Positions 12,150-23,168 are shown, numbered from the stretch's first letter. The stretch: DNA of 64,000 nt from Sepiola atlantica (GCA_963556195.1 OY744520.1:1846001-1910000); one strand, 5' to 3'. Program-made: numbers and translations. Notes: generated by a model not told the origin, from the letters alone.

Positions 12150-12655
12150 TTAAATATTAGTCGAGTAGACCCGTTAGTATATACATTGTTTCGTTGAAAA
12201 TAACAAGAAATGAAGGTTCAGTCGGGGTCGAGTTGCTGAACTCGAGGTTAGAATTACTGTGGGGACTGATAAAAACGGGTGTGACATAACATGACTCAAT
12301 GCGAGAGTGAGTGAGAATAGTCGGTCGTTTTTTAGGACCACTACACGTGTAAACATGATATTTTAAAATGCTCTGATAATATATGATTAAATTGTCTACC
12401 CCGTACTGGTAAGCGATTTAGAACGAAGATTAATTCGATTAAATCTTCGCTGTCTTCCAAAAAGTTTTGTCTTCACTTTATATTTTTGGAGGTATAAAAG
12501 AACTTACTTTCAGCCGGCGTTTCCTCAGTCTGGAAAGATCGCTAAAATGGCGTTCACAGGAGCAAGCTGCTAACAAAGGTCTGATTATGAAATTTAATTC
12601 AATTATGGAACAAGGTTCAAACCTAACATTTCGGAATCAGCTAAGCTGAGTTCGA
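12150..12655 (+). repeat. dispersed repeat family F, uninterrupted copy
   Basis: Aligns by eye with 20030-20165 (left part) and 21225-21460 (right part). Shared blocks include 'TTCAGTCGGGGTCGAGTTG', 'GAACGAAGAT.A.TTCG' and 'TCCTCAGTCTGGAA'. No coding potential. Confidence 0.65.
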
Positions 12656-13637
12656 ATCCATTTTCCTCCATTACACTCACTTACACTGTAATACAATTGA
12701 AAACTGTATGTACATTCCTCCCCATCTTGTGGTAGAAAAGCACCTTATGTTTAATGAATCGCACTCAACGAATCGTACAGACACGACACTTCCATTATAA
12801 TAAGGATAAATATTAAAGCTATTTATAGTTTTATAATTTTTTTCTTCTATATTTGTTTCTTTAGTTCGGAAACACTGAAGTACACAATGTATTTCCTAAG
12901 TCGTATTCCTCTATGGGGTACCGTAAACTTATACAGGGGCCTGACAGATAACACGGTCTTCAAAGAAGAAGCACTTGCAGCGACAATAAACAATACATTA
13001 CCAGAAAGCCACGTAGAAGGCTTCATAGGTATCCAAAGAATGTTTACCGGTTAGATCTTTGATCAAGAGAAAGCGGCTGGCTAGCGACTTTAGGGGTCAA
13101 CACTCGTTAACATCCGTCAAACTATCCACGTTGGCTACTCATTCGCCGCAAATTATCAATAAATATATTTCGTTATATTCGTATACATACATATTCATCG
13201 TCCTTTTTAAAATCACACTAGCTATATACAACACACGCATACAACCATGGACAATAATTTTACTGTAAAACAGAATTGCGTCAAACTTGAATATAGTATT
13301 GTGTTTTTACATTAAATAACACAAAAACAAGTTTGGAATTCCGTCAAACAAATAAACCGAACCCTTCATTTCATCACATGAATTTTGTAACTTCATGTGT
13401 GTTAATTGAATTAAATGGTGATATCTGAAATATAAGTAAGTGTGCTTTTTATTGTAACTTTATATGCATATACGTTCTTGAAAAAGAGAATGCGCGCGCA
13501 CGCGTGTATGAGAGAGAGAATAACAACCTATGCTGTAATTACATACATGTCTTTTTTGTCTTTTGTTTTCTTTAACTATTTTATCATCTTTCTATTCATA
13601 CGTGTGATGTGTTACTCGTTTGAATATTAGCTGTTCA
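12656..13637. other. no gene seen
   Basis: AT-rich sequence with small chance ORFs only. Confidence 0.4.
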
Positions 13638-13860
13638 TTTCTCAACTAGTCAAATTGTTAGATATTTTATCTCTTAATACTTTTAATTTTTTTTTATCTC
13701 TTAATCATTTTTTTATCTCTTAATAATTTCTCAACTAGTCAAGTTGTTGGATATTTTATTTCTTAATGCTTTTAATTTTTTTTTCATCTCTTAATAATTT
13801 TTTTAATCTCTTAATAATTTCTCAATTAGTCAAATTGTTGGATATTTTATCTCTTAATAA
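13638..13860. repeat. about 90-bp tandem repeat, 2.5 copies
   Basis: 'CTCAACTAGTCAAATTGTTA' recurs at 13641, 13730 and 13821 with few changes. It is separated by 'GATATTTTATCTCTTAAT' and T-rich filler that itself repeats ATCTCTTAAT. Confidence 0.9.
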
Positions 13861-14609
13861 TGTTCGCGGCTGTATCTGAATTCTACGTGTGCACTGTGTC
13901 TGGGTTGCCATCTTGAATACCAATCTCTAGAGCGGCTAATGACAGACGACTTTATTCATTCAGCAATCACCATCGCCTGCCGTTATTTCTAACAAACTGA
14001 ATTTTAGTAAATTTAATAATAGAATAATGCAGGGAGAATTTTGCGCTTCACAATTTGATATAAAATGAAGGTTTTCAAATGAGAAATTATTTCAGAATTG
14101 AGTGGCAAATTTGGACAATATTTTCTTACAAATTTAATATAAATCGTTTATTTTTCTCGTTTGTGTCGCACGTTATAAGAAAATGCACAACGACAGACGT
14201 AAACGCACACACACACACACTCAAACACTAAAACAGGAATACACTTTTCAGATGAAGGTTTCGATATGCGTTTAATATCAAACTTCTATTGTAGCAGTTA
14301 CAAACAATTTTGTATCTATTTCGTTTAGCGGAGAGTTATTGAACTGTGGCGAACTGTGGCGAAATGTGTTGACCAATCAGAAGACTCAGCGTAGTAATAC
14401 TCAAACGAATGTTTTACAGTGTTTCGCCCACAGAAGCAGAGAAAAGGTACTTCACTGACAGCTTCACAGCCCCGAGCAAAAACGCTACTAACTCTCATCT
14501 CCTTCGACTTGTAGGCGAATGGCGTCGAAGTATGGCTATCACACGGCAAACATACGTACACACACTATTATGTCCGACACTAACAAGGAATTTCAGTTGT
14601 ATGTATTCG

Positions 14610-14610
<1 letters not shown>
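13861..14610. other. no gene seen
   Basis: Contains a short (CA)n at about 14204-14220. Open frames near 14325-14560 resemble no known protein. Confidence 0.4.

Positions 14611-14666
<56 letters not shown>
14611..14666. repeat. (TA)n microsatellite
   Basis: Uninterrupted TA tract on the 3' side (minus-strand sense) of a hammerhead-like core at 14690-14713. Confidence 0.97.
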
Positions 14667-14669
<3 letters not shown>

Positions 14670-14689
14670 TGTTACCTACAGCCATCGAT

Positions 14690-14713
14690 GTTTCATACTT
14701 ACGCAATCTTCAG
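14690..14713 (-). ncRNA. hammerhead-ribozyme-like core (degenerate)
   Basis: Minus strand reads CTGAAGA, 12 nt with weak pairing, then GAAAC, followed at once by the palindrome CATCGATG. The core boxes match CUGANGA and GAAA of hammerhead ribozymes, but stem II is poor. A TA tract starts about 24 nt downstream. Confidence 0.3.
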
Positions 14714-14919
14714 TGCAGGAAGCTAATTCCCGACGGTCGACGGTCACAAAGTGCCACTAATTCGCAGTCAAAAGAGTTACCAGTTGGCAACCAGAAATTA
14801 GCTTCGAATTTTTTTTTTTTAGGAGGAATTCAACTTTTGTAAACACCAAGTCAGTGACTATTCACAGCAAGCGGCGCAGAGTGATCAACGACAACAACAA
14901 CAAATCGTGTTAGATCTCG

Positions 14920-14970
<51 letters not shown>

Positions 14971-15117
14971 GAAAAGAGGGTAGTGCAGTATGAGTGCAGT
15001 TCCAACGAGAGAAAAGTATATATGTAAACGAGTAAGGCTACCAACATTTGTAGAATGTTTTTTTCAACATTTATTTATTATTTTGTTGTTTTACCATTTT
15101 ATAATTTTATATAACGC
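14714..15117. repeat. unique sequence and (TA)n tract
   Basis: A TA tract covers 14921-14970. The remaining sequence shows no recognised feature. Confidence 0.8.
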
Positions 15118-15145
15118 GTTTCAAGCGGTGGTCCGCTTTCATCAG
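15118..15145 (-). ncRNA. hammerhead ribozyme-like motif, best candidate
   Basis: Minus strand: CTGATGA (15145-15139), perfect 6-bp stem II AAGCGG/CCGCTT around ACCA, then GAAAC (15122-15118). The next bases give the palindrome ACGCGT, which could form stem III (alone weakly, or in a dimer), then T as a permitted UH-type cleavage context. ATAT before CTGATGA can pair with ATAT after the cleavage point as a short stem I. Penelope-like elements are known to carry minimal type I hammerheads with short stem III, and a PLE endonuclease fragment lies about 0.8 kb upstream on the same strand. Activity is not demonstrated. Confidence 0.6.
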
Positions 15146-15980
15146 ATATGTACATCCATTTGAAGAAATGTCTTTCGATTTGAGAGAATGTTGTTTCATT
15201 TGAGGAAATTTGTTATTGTTTTTGCGCATGCGTGGGTTTGCAGGTGTGTGGGTATCTTTTATTTTTTAATTTATTTTTTATTTGCCATTTTTCCTGCTTC
15301 TCTTGGTCAAGTACGTGTTATCCATCCATGATCTATCGGTCATTCCAGCTTTCTAGGGTGCGTAGGATTTCTTTTGAAATTTAATACTTTTTATTGCTTT
15401 CGTCGTCTCCAAGAATGATGTCGCGTCTGCGTGCGTGTGTGCGCCCGTATGTGTGTGGTCTAATCTTGAGTCTTGTGAATAGGTGAGCGACGCATACGCA
15501 CACACACATAAACACGCACACAAACACACATGCGCGCACACACACAGGCGTGTGGTTATAGTGATAGAGAGGGGGATTAAGGTTGAAGTACATACATATA
15601 CATACATACATACACACACACATATATATACATACACACATACATACACACATATACACACATATTTGTAAAAGATAAGTTAATGCAAACGGTCCAACTA
15701 GATCTGAACTTTGTTTGGCCGATTTTATAGTCCGGTACTTAATGTGCAAATTTGATGTCTATTGTAAATGATTCATTTAACACAAGTTGCTATTTGACTC
15801 ATAGCTGTGTAGAAGTGCGTGATAAGAAGTTATGTACTAAGATTATCTTCCTTTAATAAGAATTTTCCAGTCTATAGATAACTATAAATAGTTATTTATG
15901 TTTGTACTTAACTAGAGGTGGATAAAGTGTGATAAAAGTGTGTGTTGTTAGAGTTATGATCTGTTTAATGCTGGATTGAA
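15146..15980. repeat. short repeats and (CA)n/(TG)n tracts
   Basis: At 15155-15225 an 'ATTTGA.GAAATGT' motif recurs three times. CA-rich tracts cover about 15490-15548 and 15590-15665. This is probably the 3' part of the PLE at 15981-16620. Nothing coding. Confidence 0.7.
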
Positions 15981-16620
15981 TTAAAATATGAAGTTTTTTT
16001 CTTGTGTTAGTAAGTAAGTGTAGTCTTGGCTTTGGAAAATTGGCATTATTTTGAATTTTCCTCCGCTGCATGAGTGCACATGTTGGGAGACGAATAATTT
16101 ACGGTTTTCTTTGATTTTAATGTTGCTTTTATGTAAATATACTCTATTATTAAATGTTTTGGTCGAACCTATATAAGCTTCATTACATGTTGTACATTCT
16201 AGCACATAGACAACGTTCTTAGAGGTGCAGTTAAGGTCTTTTTTGATTGTGAATGTTTGTGTTGGGTGTCTAAATGTGTATGAGTTCCCCTCAATTATTA
16301 TGTCACAGACACCACGTCTTTCCTTGTTGCATTTTGTGACCCCTTGTATTGTGTGTTAGTTGAGTTTAGATGAGGTTAAAATTTGTTTGAGGTTTTTTGG
16401 TTGGCGTTTGCTTTTTATTATTTTCGTTGTTTTTAATATGTCGTTTAGTTTGTTGTTATGGTTGAGTAGGGTTAGGTTTCTTGTTATTTCTGTGAATAAT
16501 TCTGGATTGTTTTTGTCCTGTGTAGAAATGTATGCTAATATTTGTTCTTTGTTTCGTTTTTTGGGGATTCATTCGGTAATTAATGAATATGGTTTAACTA
16601 ATCGGCCGAAATATGTCAGT
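15981..16620 (-). pseudogene. Penelope-like element, RT thumb and GIY-YIG endonuclease
   Basis: Minus-strand frame from about 16577 to the stop at 15981. The first part reads 'QILAYISTQDKNNPELFTEI' and later 'SKRQPKNLKQILTSSKLN', the PLE segment after the RT core. An in-frame TAA at 16358-16356 interrupts it. The frame then continues with 'CTSKNVVYVLECTTCNEAYI' and 'GSTKTFNNRVYLHKS', the Cys-containing lead-in plus the YIG and downstream Arg region of a GIY-YIG nuclease, and 'FVSQHVHSC'. In PLEs this domain nicks target DNA for reverse transcription. The RT core upstream is not recognisable. One nonsense codon and a shortened C-terminus make it non-functional. Confidence 0.8.
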
Positions 16621-16749
16621 TAATATTTGATGATGTGTTTGTGTACATATTTGTACTATCATGTTGACTTGCTTATCCACTATTTCATGAACTAGTTTGA
16701 CATTTTTATTTACTCCTCATATATATACATACACGCACGTACACGCACA

Positions 16750-16800
<51 letters not shown>

Positions 16801-16869
16801 GAACTAATATTACAACGTAATGGAGAATGAAAACAAGGAAAACCAAAAAACTTTTTGAGACCAATCATC
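16621..16869. repeat. (CA)n/(TA)n tract and flank
   Basis: A CACGCA-rich stretch passes into a TA tract at about 16753-16797. Nothing coding. Confidence 0.9.
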
Positions 16870-16898
16870 CTGAGGAAGTCTTGAAATCAAGACGAAAC
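16870..16898 (+). ncRNA. hammerhead-ribozyme-like core
   Basis: Plus strand: CTGAGGA, one extra A, perfect stem GTCTTG/CAAGAC around AAAT, then GAAAC. The palindrome ACGT follows but the next base is G, which does not permit normal cleavage. A long TA tract begins 34 nt downstream. Probably a relic. Confidence 0.45.
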
Positions 16899-16929
16899 GT
16901 GAATAATCCTGGTTTGCCTTTTTTTATTT

Positions 16930-17035
<106 letters not shown>

Positions 17036-17683
17036 ACATGGAACATGGAAATAAATATATAATGTATACCTTTAAATTAGAAATTATCATGAAAGAATTG
17101 ATGCTCGATATACGAGATAGAGCCATCATATAGATAATTAAAAGAAAACAATGGCTTTCATAATCATGGTTTTAGGAAGGGGAAATAACTCACTTGTTTT
17201 CAACAACTGAAGACGTAATAGCTTTAGTATATTTACAATTTTAATTCTCATATTTTAATTATCTCACTCTATATTCAGGCAAACATTATTGCGTTTTATT
17301 TCTTTCAATTTTCCGAATGGTCCATTTAATGTTTAAGTCAAATTGATGTATGTAAGTTCCATGGGTTTCTTGCTCCATTTTCTTTTTTTTTTCGCGAGTA
17401 CTTTCCATTTGATTCGTTAAATCATCTTCAGGGTGTTAGTTTTCGTTTCTTAAAAATATGTTTTTACTGTTGAGTTAAAAAAAATGATTATAACGACCAG
17501 TAATTTAGCACTTTTTTTCTAATCTAATAAGATTTTATTAAATACATATGATATAAGGTTGTTTACTCACGTACAATTATTCCATAAAGAGAAAAAACAA
17601 ACACACAATAAGGCTTGAAACAATTGTCAGAGAAAGAAAGAGAGAGTCAACAGATAACGATTAGAACGGAAGTGACGCCACCG
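17036..17683. other. no gene seen
   Basis: AT-rich. A weak hammerhead-like arrangement (CTGAAGA, stem TGATT/AATCA, displaced GAAA) is on the minus strand at 17431-17402. Confidence 0.4.
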
Positions 17684-18310
17684 TTACTGACATAGCGTTG
17701 CCACGTACGATAGCCAGGGAGATGCGTTGGAACAACCAGGCTGACTCACGGGACTCGTGCCTAGACGTTGAAATCCTCCGTCCAATATCCTGAAAAAATT
17801 TAACAGTCTCTGGGCCAAGTACGCCGGCGTTTCCACTGAAATTAGTTGGAATAAGAGACTAGGTTCAGCGTAAGCTGTGTGGGCAAGACAGTAGATGTTA
17901 GGGACCCGACGATGGCACACGTTAAGAAAATGATCTATGCGCACCGTGTTGAAGGCATTTGTCATATATAACTTAACTAGTATGGTGTCTTTCTTGCTGA
18001 AATTCAATGCTGCTCTGATGGCATGAGCTGCAGCCTTGAAGCCCATTGGGACATCGACGCCCAGTTGAACTGGTTGAAATTCGGGCGATAGATGTTTTGA
18101 CACCTCAAAACAGACAACTTTGGAGGCGAATCTGCGGAAGGTGTTACCGACATCTATCGGGCGTATCCCGCCGCATTTTTTGCGAAGAGCAGTCAAGTTA
18201 GAGGAGAAAAAGAGATCACGTGCAAACTTCGGAAGTTGGCAGAGACGGGTAATAGCAGAGCGAAGGCGTAGACCGGCTTCAGCTGTTAGGGGAGCTGTGA
18301 CGTCTTTCAA
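17684..18310 (-). pseudogene. non-LTR reverse transcriptase fragment
   Basis: A 208-codon minus-strand frame with 'LRKKCGGIRPIDVGNTFRRF' (RT finger motif, usually RPIAVG) and 'VKLYMTNAFNTVRIDHFL', motif A in which the usual LD.TNAFN aspartate is replaced by Tyr. 'HTAYAEPSLLF' follows. The frame then diverges before the expected QGDPLGP and YADD motifs. The missing catalytic residue and truncation mean it is inactive. The RT type differs from the other LINEs in the window. Confidence 0.75.
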
Positions 18311-18544
18311 GTGCCTGAGTCGGAGACCGTCAATGCCGCCGCTGCTGCTTGGTCGAAAAGACTTGAGTGCGGACGTAAAAGCATTTAAAAGGAGCGTCTA
18401 TGATATTGGGGTGTTACATGAGAGCGTGATTACGTTCTAAGAATGTGCAAAGTTCAAAAGGATCTGATTACGTTCTGAGCGCGTTCAAGATTCAAACGTA
18501 TAATTGCTTAATGGCTTATAATTTGGTAACGTTTATTAATATGC
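18311..18544. other. no gene seen
   Basis: Short spacer between the RT fragment and a PLE fragment; possibly further RT sequence upstream of it. Confidence 0.4.
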
Positions 18545-19010
18545 TAGACACTTTAAAATGTTGTGACTAGTTTCGTAATTCACATTATTGATTGCGGAAT
18601 TTTCCGTTTTTATGTAGACGGCTTCAGGAATTATTAATCTTTTGGTGTTAATATCGTGGTGTATCATTTTAGTATTATTAATTAGTATGTGTCTATATTA
18701 AAAAAGGGACCGTCATGTTTTTTAGATGTTGGCAAATGGAGCTAGTGTCAGAGAGATGTAAGGTTAGTATTCAGGAAAGTTTTGTGGTAGTGAAACCAAT
18801 GTAAGAATTAGTTTTATTATTTGTGTCGGAGATACATTCTTCCATGAGACATCGCAACTGATATATTACATTCGTTCTTCCTAATGTAATAAAACAAATA
18901 CTAATCCAGTCTTGCTCTAGAAAGTGCCTTACGTGTATGTTCATCAGCAATATCGCCAAGAGTAGACAGTTTGTGCAAAGCCAAGCAAGCACATCCTTCT
19001 CACTAAGTAT
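18545..19010 (-). pseudogene. Penelope-like element GIY-YIG fragment, second
   Basis: Minus strand: an open stretch at 18992-18771 reads 'NVIYQLRCLMEECISDTN' and 'NSYIGFTTTKLS', the typical PLE lead-in and YIG segment. It continues in a shifted frame as 'LTLHLSDTSSICQHLKN' and 'INTKRLIIPEAVYIKTENSA', the normal PLE C-terminal end. Frameshifts separate the blocks. This is a different PLE lineage from the one at 15981-16620, judged by the 'YIGFT' form of the motif. Confidence 0.8.
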
Positions 19011-19927
19011 GTATTTAACAATCCTGTGTGTGTAATTGACAATAACACTATTTGTAAAGTACTATTACTGTTTTCATTTATACGAAAAATTGTATTTTTA
19101 ATAAGTCTTTTTTATTTTGTTACGTTTTGCATCAACATGCAGTATTCATTTATTTTATTTGAACATTTACGTAATGTAAAATTATATGTTATTTTTAGCA
19201 AAGATTTATGTATAAATTTCATAAGCGTTTATAAGGGAGTTCCTAGAGTAAAACCGGAAATATAAAGACGTCTGCAAGTCAAAAAGTTTGAAAACTCCTG
19301 CACTAAACGATCACGACCAGAGTTATCTACCCTTGAAAGAAACTAGTTTCTCAGCCAGAGTCCCCCCCTCCCCTTGAAAAAAGATTTTGCTGATAACCCT
19401 AGCATAACAACCTGGTCGGAAATTTAGACCGGATTTCGTACCCTAATTCTTCACGTTGCTAATGAACAGCTTTGATTTGCGGCACATCGACCTTATCCGG
19501 GATATTTAATGTCGAATGCAGTCATTTTGGTAAACAATGTCCATGTTCATGATCTATTCATATAGTAAGGATGGCGATATCGTATATAATTCCGGCGGGG
19601 TTTTCGTATCCATAACACGTATTAGGTCGCTGTTATCTGGCCGCGTATCTATTCAGCACCGAACAGCCAATGAAATCAATAAGACCTTACGGCGCACAAT
19701 CTTTCGGCATGCAGGACAAAAACGTGCCATAATCGAGGCGGGAAGGTTAAGCGTCTCTTTTATAATAATGCTACTTTGCGGCTTTGTGTTCATTGTGCAG
19801 ATAAATTGGATTGAAAAATCATATCCGTTTTTTTACGGAGACGCTGGCAAAATATTCTGTTCGCAACGTTAATACGATAACATCTTTAGCGTAAAAAGAA
19901 ATAAACAACGAAAGAGCGAGGTTTCAT
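19011..19927. other. no gene seen
   Basis: No coding, RNA or repeat feature recognised. A 111-codon plus-strand frame at 19537-19872 resembles nothing known. Confidence 0.4.
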
Positions 19928-20009
19928 AGATGCGTCCACTCATTCCATAGGTCGGTCTGTCACGCGTCAGTTTGAACTAGCTAAACGCGCAGATTGAATG
20001 GACGCATCT
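19928..20009 (-). mobile_element. family A MITE-like element, 82 bp
   Basis: Starts AGATGCGTCC and ends GGACGCATCT, a perfect 10-bp terminal inverted repeat. The interior is a short version of family A, with the start signature in reverse orientation near the right end. After a 6-nt spacer (TGTTTT) another AGATGCGTCC follows (20016-20025), so the end forms a 10-bp hairpin. Confidence 0.7.
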
Positions 20010-20029
20010 TGTTTTAGATGCGTCCAAGT

Positions 20030-20165
20030 GTTAGATATTGGACGAGTAGAACCACTAGTAGATAAAATGATAAGCTGAAATGAAAGGTCAGTCGGAGACA
20101 ACTTGATGAACCCTAGGTAAGGATTGCTAGATTGTGGGAATTAATAGAAACGGATATGATCTCAC
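20030..20165 (+). repeat. family F, left part of an interrupted copy
   Basis: Matches the first part of 12150-12655 ('CGAGTAGAACC', 'GGTCAGTCGGAGACAACTTG'). It breaks at the TA tract at 20174 and resumes near 21225, so about 1 kb has been inserted. Confidence 0.6.
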
Positions 20166-20172
20166 ATGGCTC

Positions 20173-20267
<95 letters not shown>

Positions 20268-20523
20268 GAAAGTTCATTTTTTAAATTAGTCCACATAACA
20301 TCGGACGTCACTTCTAGAAGACCAGGAAGGATTATTACGAAAAATAAAGGTTAATACCTTTTATTTGTCTAAAGCTCTGTCGAGGCTTATTATATCATGC
20401 GAAATATTAGATAAAAGTCAAGATGAAGAAAAAAAGATGCTTTGATTTCTTACTTTGATTTTAATAAAAAATATCTGCATCTAACACATGGTTCTTTGAA
20501 GGCATTTTGCCTCTTTCTTTATG

Positions 20524-20597
<74 letters not shown>

Positions 20598-20722
20598 TAG
20601 AAGGATGAAAAGGAAGTAGAAAAGCAAAAAGCCAGATCTGTTTTCAATTCAGTTACTCAGAGCAAGGTATATTCCGCAAAAAGGCAATTTATTCAAATTA
20701 ATTTTTTTCCTTAAGCCAGGCT
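20166..20722. repeat. (TA)n tracts and inserted repeat
   Basis: TA tracts at about 20174-20265 and 20527-20595. Between them is a segment starting 'GGGAAAGTTCATTTTTTAA', also the start of the direct repeats at 27342 and 27675. Confidence 0.9.
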
Positions 20723-20749
20723 TTTCAAAGATCAAAATCTTATCATCAG
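20723..20749 (-). ncRNA. hammerhead-ribozyme-like core
   Basis: Minus strand: canonical CTGATGA (20749-20743), stem AAGAT/ATCTT with a 4-nt loop and flanking T mismatches, then GAAA. A TA tract ends about 128 nt downstream. No cleavage context is evident. Confidence 0.4.
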
Positions 20750-21116
20750 AGGCCAAGATTTAAAATTTGCAAAAGTAAAATAAAGATTGTGGGGAAAATA
20801 AACACAAGGCAAAACTCTGCCCGAATGCAAGCAAATGTCCGATTGCAAAAAAGTCCGGTGTCAAAAAGTCCAGCGGAATAAGTGAATTGTAGAGAGGTAG
20901 GTCGTTAAAAGGCACGAGAAATGACGAGAGGATTCAAAGTTAAACTCCAAAAACCACATCCTCAGGTGCGGCGAAGATAGATAGAATCCAGAGGGTAAAA
21001 GATCCAATAGAGGGTTCGTTCGTGGATGCAACAAGGCTCAGTAAAACGTGAGGTGGGAGATATACGCCATTTTGAAAAAAGACTTCCTGGGCGGAAAGTC
21101 ATAAACATTAGTTCAC

Positions 21117-21203
<87 letters not shown>

Positions 21204-21224
21204 AGAGAAGAATAATGTCCTTTT
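20750..21224. repeat. repeat sequence with (TA)n(GA)n
   Basis: TA tract 21121-21168 followed by GA/GGGA to about 21210. The preceding sequence is probably part of the insertion that splits family F. Confidence 0.8.
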
Positions 21225-21460
21225 AGAAGCACGCAGAACGTGGACGTGTAAAATCATATGGGCTGATAAGATATGATTAAACAGTGATTATCGATACGTA
21301 TCTATCTGTCCCGCACTGGTCAGTTATTTGGAACGAAGATCAGTTTCGTCTCGACTTAGTCATTTTGAAAGTATGAAACAACTTTTATTTCAGGACGTCA
21401 AGCCCTCAGTCTGGAAGCATAACACAAAGGCGCGTACAAAGAACACATGCAACTGCTAAG
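21225..21460 (+). repeat. family F, right part of an interrupted copy
   Basis: Aligns with the second half of 12150-12655: 'CCCGCACTGGT', 'GAACGAAGAT', 'CCCTCAGTCTGGAAG'. Confidence 0.6.
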
Positions 21461-21634
21461 GTGTGAATACACTTTGTGAACTTTAATCTTTCTGTAACGA
21501 TTACGGCGACTTGATTTTCTACATGTATGACACAAGGTTGGATCGAAACACCCGCATCTCTATCATCTTTGCCCATCATCTTGTCACGATTCAGCTTGAA
21601 ATAATACTTTTATCTTTAAACACTCAAAATTAAA

Positions 21635-21760
21635 GGACGCATCTAAAACAAGATGCGACCAAGAATCTCTATGGGAGACTCTGTCCGTCGGTAGGTTTGT
21701 TACGTTTAGTTTCTAAATAGCATTTAGTTGGTCTACAACGTTGATAACGGTCGTTGGTTT
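21635..21760 (-). repeat. family A repeat with terminal hairpin
   Basis: GGACGCATCT (21635-21644), spacer AAAACA, then AGATGCGACC, giving a hairpin with one mismatch. Reverse-orientation family A sequence follows ('AAGAATCTCTATGGGAGACT', 'CTGTCCGTCGGT'). Confidence 0.7.
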
Positions 21761-22129
21761 TCTCAGTAATTTCAGTGACAATATTCATGATTCGCCACGC
21801 CCTTACAATTTAGCTCTTCGCTCTGGGTATGACATGAAACCACCCCTAGTGGTGAGACCTTAATTTGGAAGCTTTTTGTTGACGCTACCTAGAGGTCGAC
21901 TCTGACACGGAATGGAAGTACAACTTAGGGCCCTGACTATGGGTTTAATTGAAATGATCATTTACAGGCTATTTGCTTTCAAAATATATTTCCGTTCTCA
22001 GCATGTCAGTATATCGGATTTGTCTTATCCACTGTGGTAGTTTCAGTTTGCTTGGTTTCGTGTAATGTTAATTCTGTGCTTTTATTTGTGTTTACACAGT
22101 ACTATTTTACTTTCAGTTTATCTGTGATT
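21761..22129. other. no gene seen
   Basis: No recognised feature. Confidence 0.4.
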
Positions 22130-22490
22130 TGTCGACATCATCTAATTATGTGGGTTGGATTCCACACTTGACGGTTTTCCTTTATATTTCACCTGTATTC
22201 ATCAGTACCGTGCTTTGTATGGTGCCTATTCCCTCCTTTGATTACTATTTGTCTTAGTCTTTTTCCAGGTTTTTAAACCTGCAAATAGTGCTCCTACGAT
22301 TATTGGTATTACAAATGTCTTCCCATATTCCCTTCAAGCTCCATGTATTTGCTTAGATTTTCACCGTATGAACTGCTTGGGAGACAGCAACAACTTCATG
22401 GAATACTTTTTTTTTCTTGTTCACTATTTTCGCATGGATGAGTTTTACTGTTTTTATTTCCATGCCCCATAGGATTTTAAGACTTTAATT
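22130..22490 (-). pseudogene. decayed LINE C-terminal tail
   Basis: Minus-strand frames read 'KYMELE...WGRHLVIPIIVGAL' and 'FAGLKTWKK', matching the ELAR.LWN.K...IPIV.GALG.....LEK tail of the LINE clade at 6150 and 10560. Short and frameshifted, so the call is tentative. Confidence 0.45.
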
Positions 22491-22871
22491 TCGCAAATTC
22501 AATATTATTATTTTTACTCACTAGGAGTTCTCAAACGAGTCATTTCTCAGTGATTACTTACTTAAATAACAAATGTCCACAGATTTCTAGCATTCATAGT
22601 CTCTTTCAATAACCGTTGCAAATCAATTTGTGTTATCCCAACAGCCGTTCGTTTTCGGTGTTGTTCAATAATTTGTTTCAAATGAGAACACAATGCATTC
22701 TCATACTACTAAATATGAGTCCTTATTCGAAACGTCAACGAGAACGAATGAAAGAAGACCTCCCCATACGTCATCATCTAAATATGCAAAGAGAAATAAA
22801 GATATATTTTGCTGAATATATTTAATTCTTTCGACTTTTTTTAAGTAACAACTATTCGAATTTTATAGGCC
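22491..22871. other. no gene seen
   Basis: No recognised feature. Confidence 0.4.
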
Positions 22872-22891
22872 ATTGGCTGCTGGTGACGTCA
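22872..22891. promoter_or_regulatory. inverted CCAAT box and CRE, candidate promoter
   Basis: ATTGG (inverted CCAAT, NF-Y type) at 22872-22876 and the full palindromic CRE TGACGTCA at 22884-22891. The pair is typical of TATA-less animal promoters. It lies about 250 bp upstream of a candidate first exon. Single sites occur by chance, but this combination is uncommon in AT-rich DNA. Confidence 0.4.
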
Positions 22892-23141
22892 ACACACATT
22901 TAATTAGTCAATCGCACAAGAACAGCGTAACACTTTACTGTGCACTCCCAATGGAAGTTGCTGTAGTGTCACACATATTTGTGTCCCCTGGGTGAAGAAT
23001 TACGGCGTTGAAAATTAAAACATCTAGTGATTCCAGGGCAACATCACTGACGACGCAATCCGACCCGATATTACATATATTTGTATAATTTAATCATGTC
23101 ATGTAAAATTGTACGGCGCACCTGAACCCACACGTTTCAAA

Positions 23142-23162
23142 ATGGCGAATGGAAGGTTAAAG
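23142..23162 (+). CDS. candidate first coding exon (MANGRLK...)
   Basis: An ATG in strong Kozak context (TTCAAAATGGCG) opens seven codons, MANGRLK, ending exactly at AAG followed by the consensus donor GTAAGT (23163-23168). The upstream 250 bp holds a CCAAT/CRE pair and CG dinucleotides that are rare elsewhere in this region. No following exon was recognised, so the intron may be long or the signal may be chance. The gene identity is unknown. Confidence 0.35.
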
Positions 23163-23168
23163 GTAAGT

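Noticed and set aside
17402..17431. Additional hammerhead-like core
   Set aside because: GAAA is displaced by four bases from the stem; not consistent with the ribozyme core.
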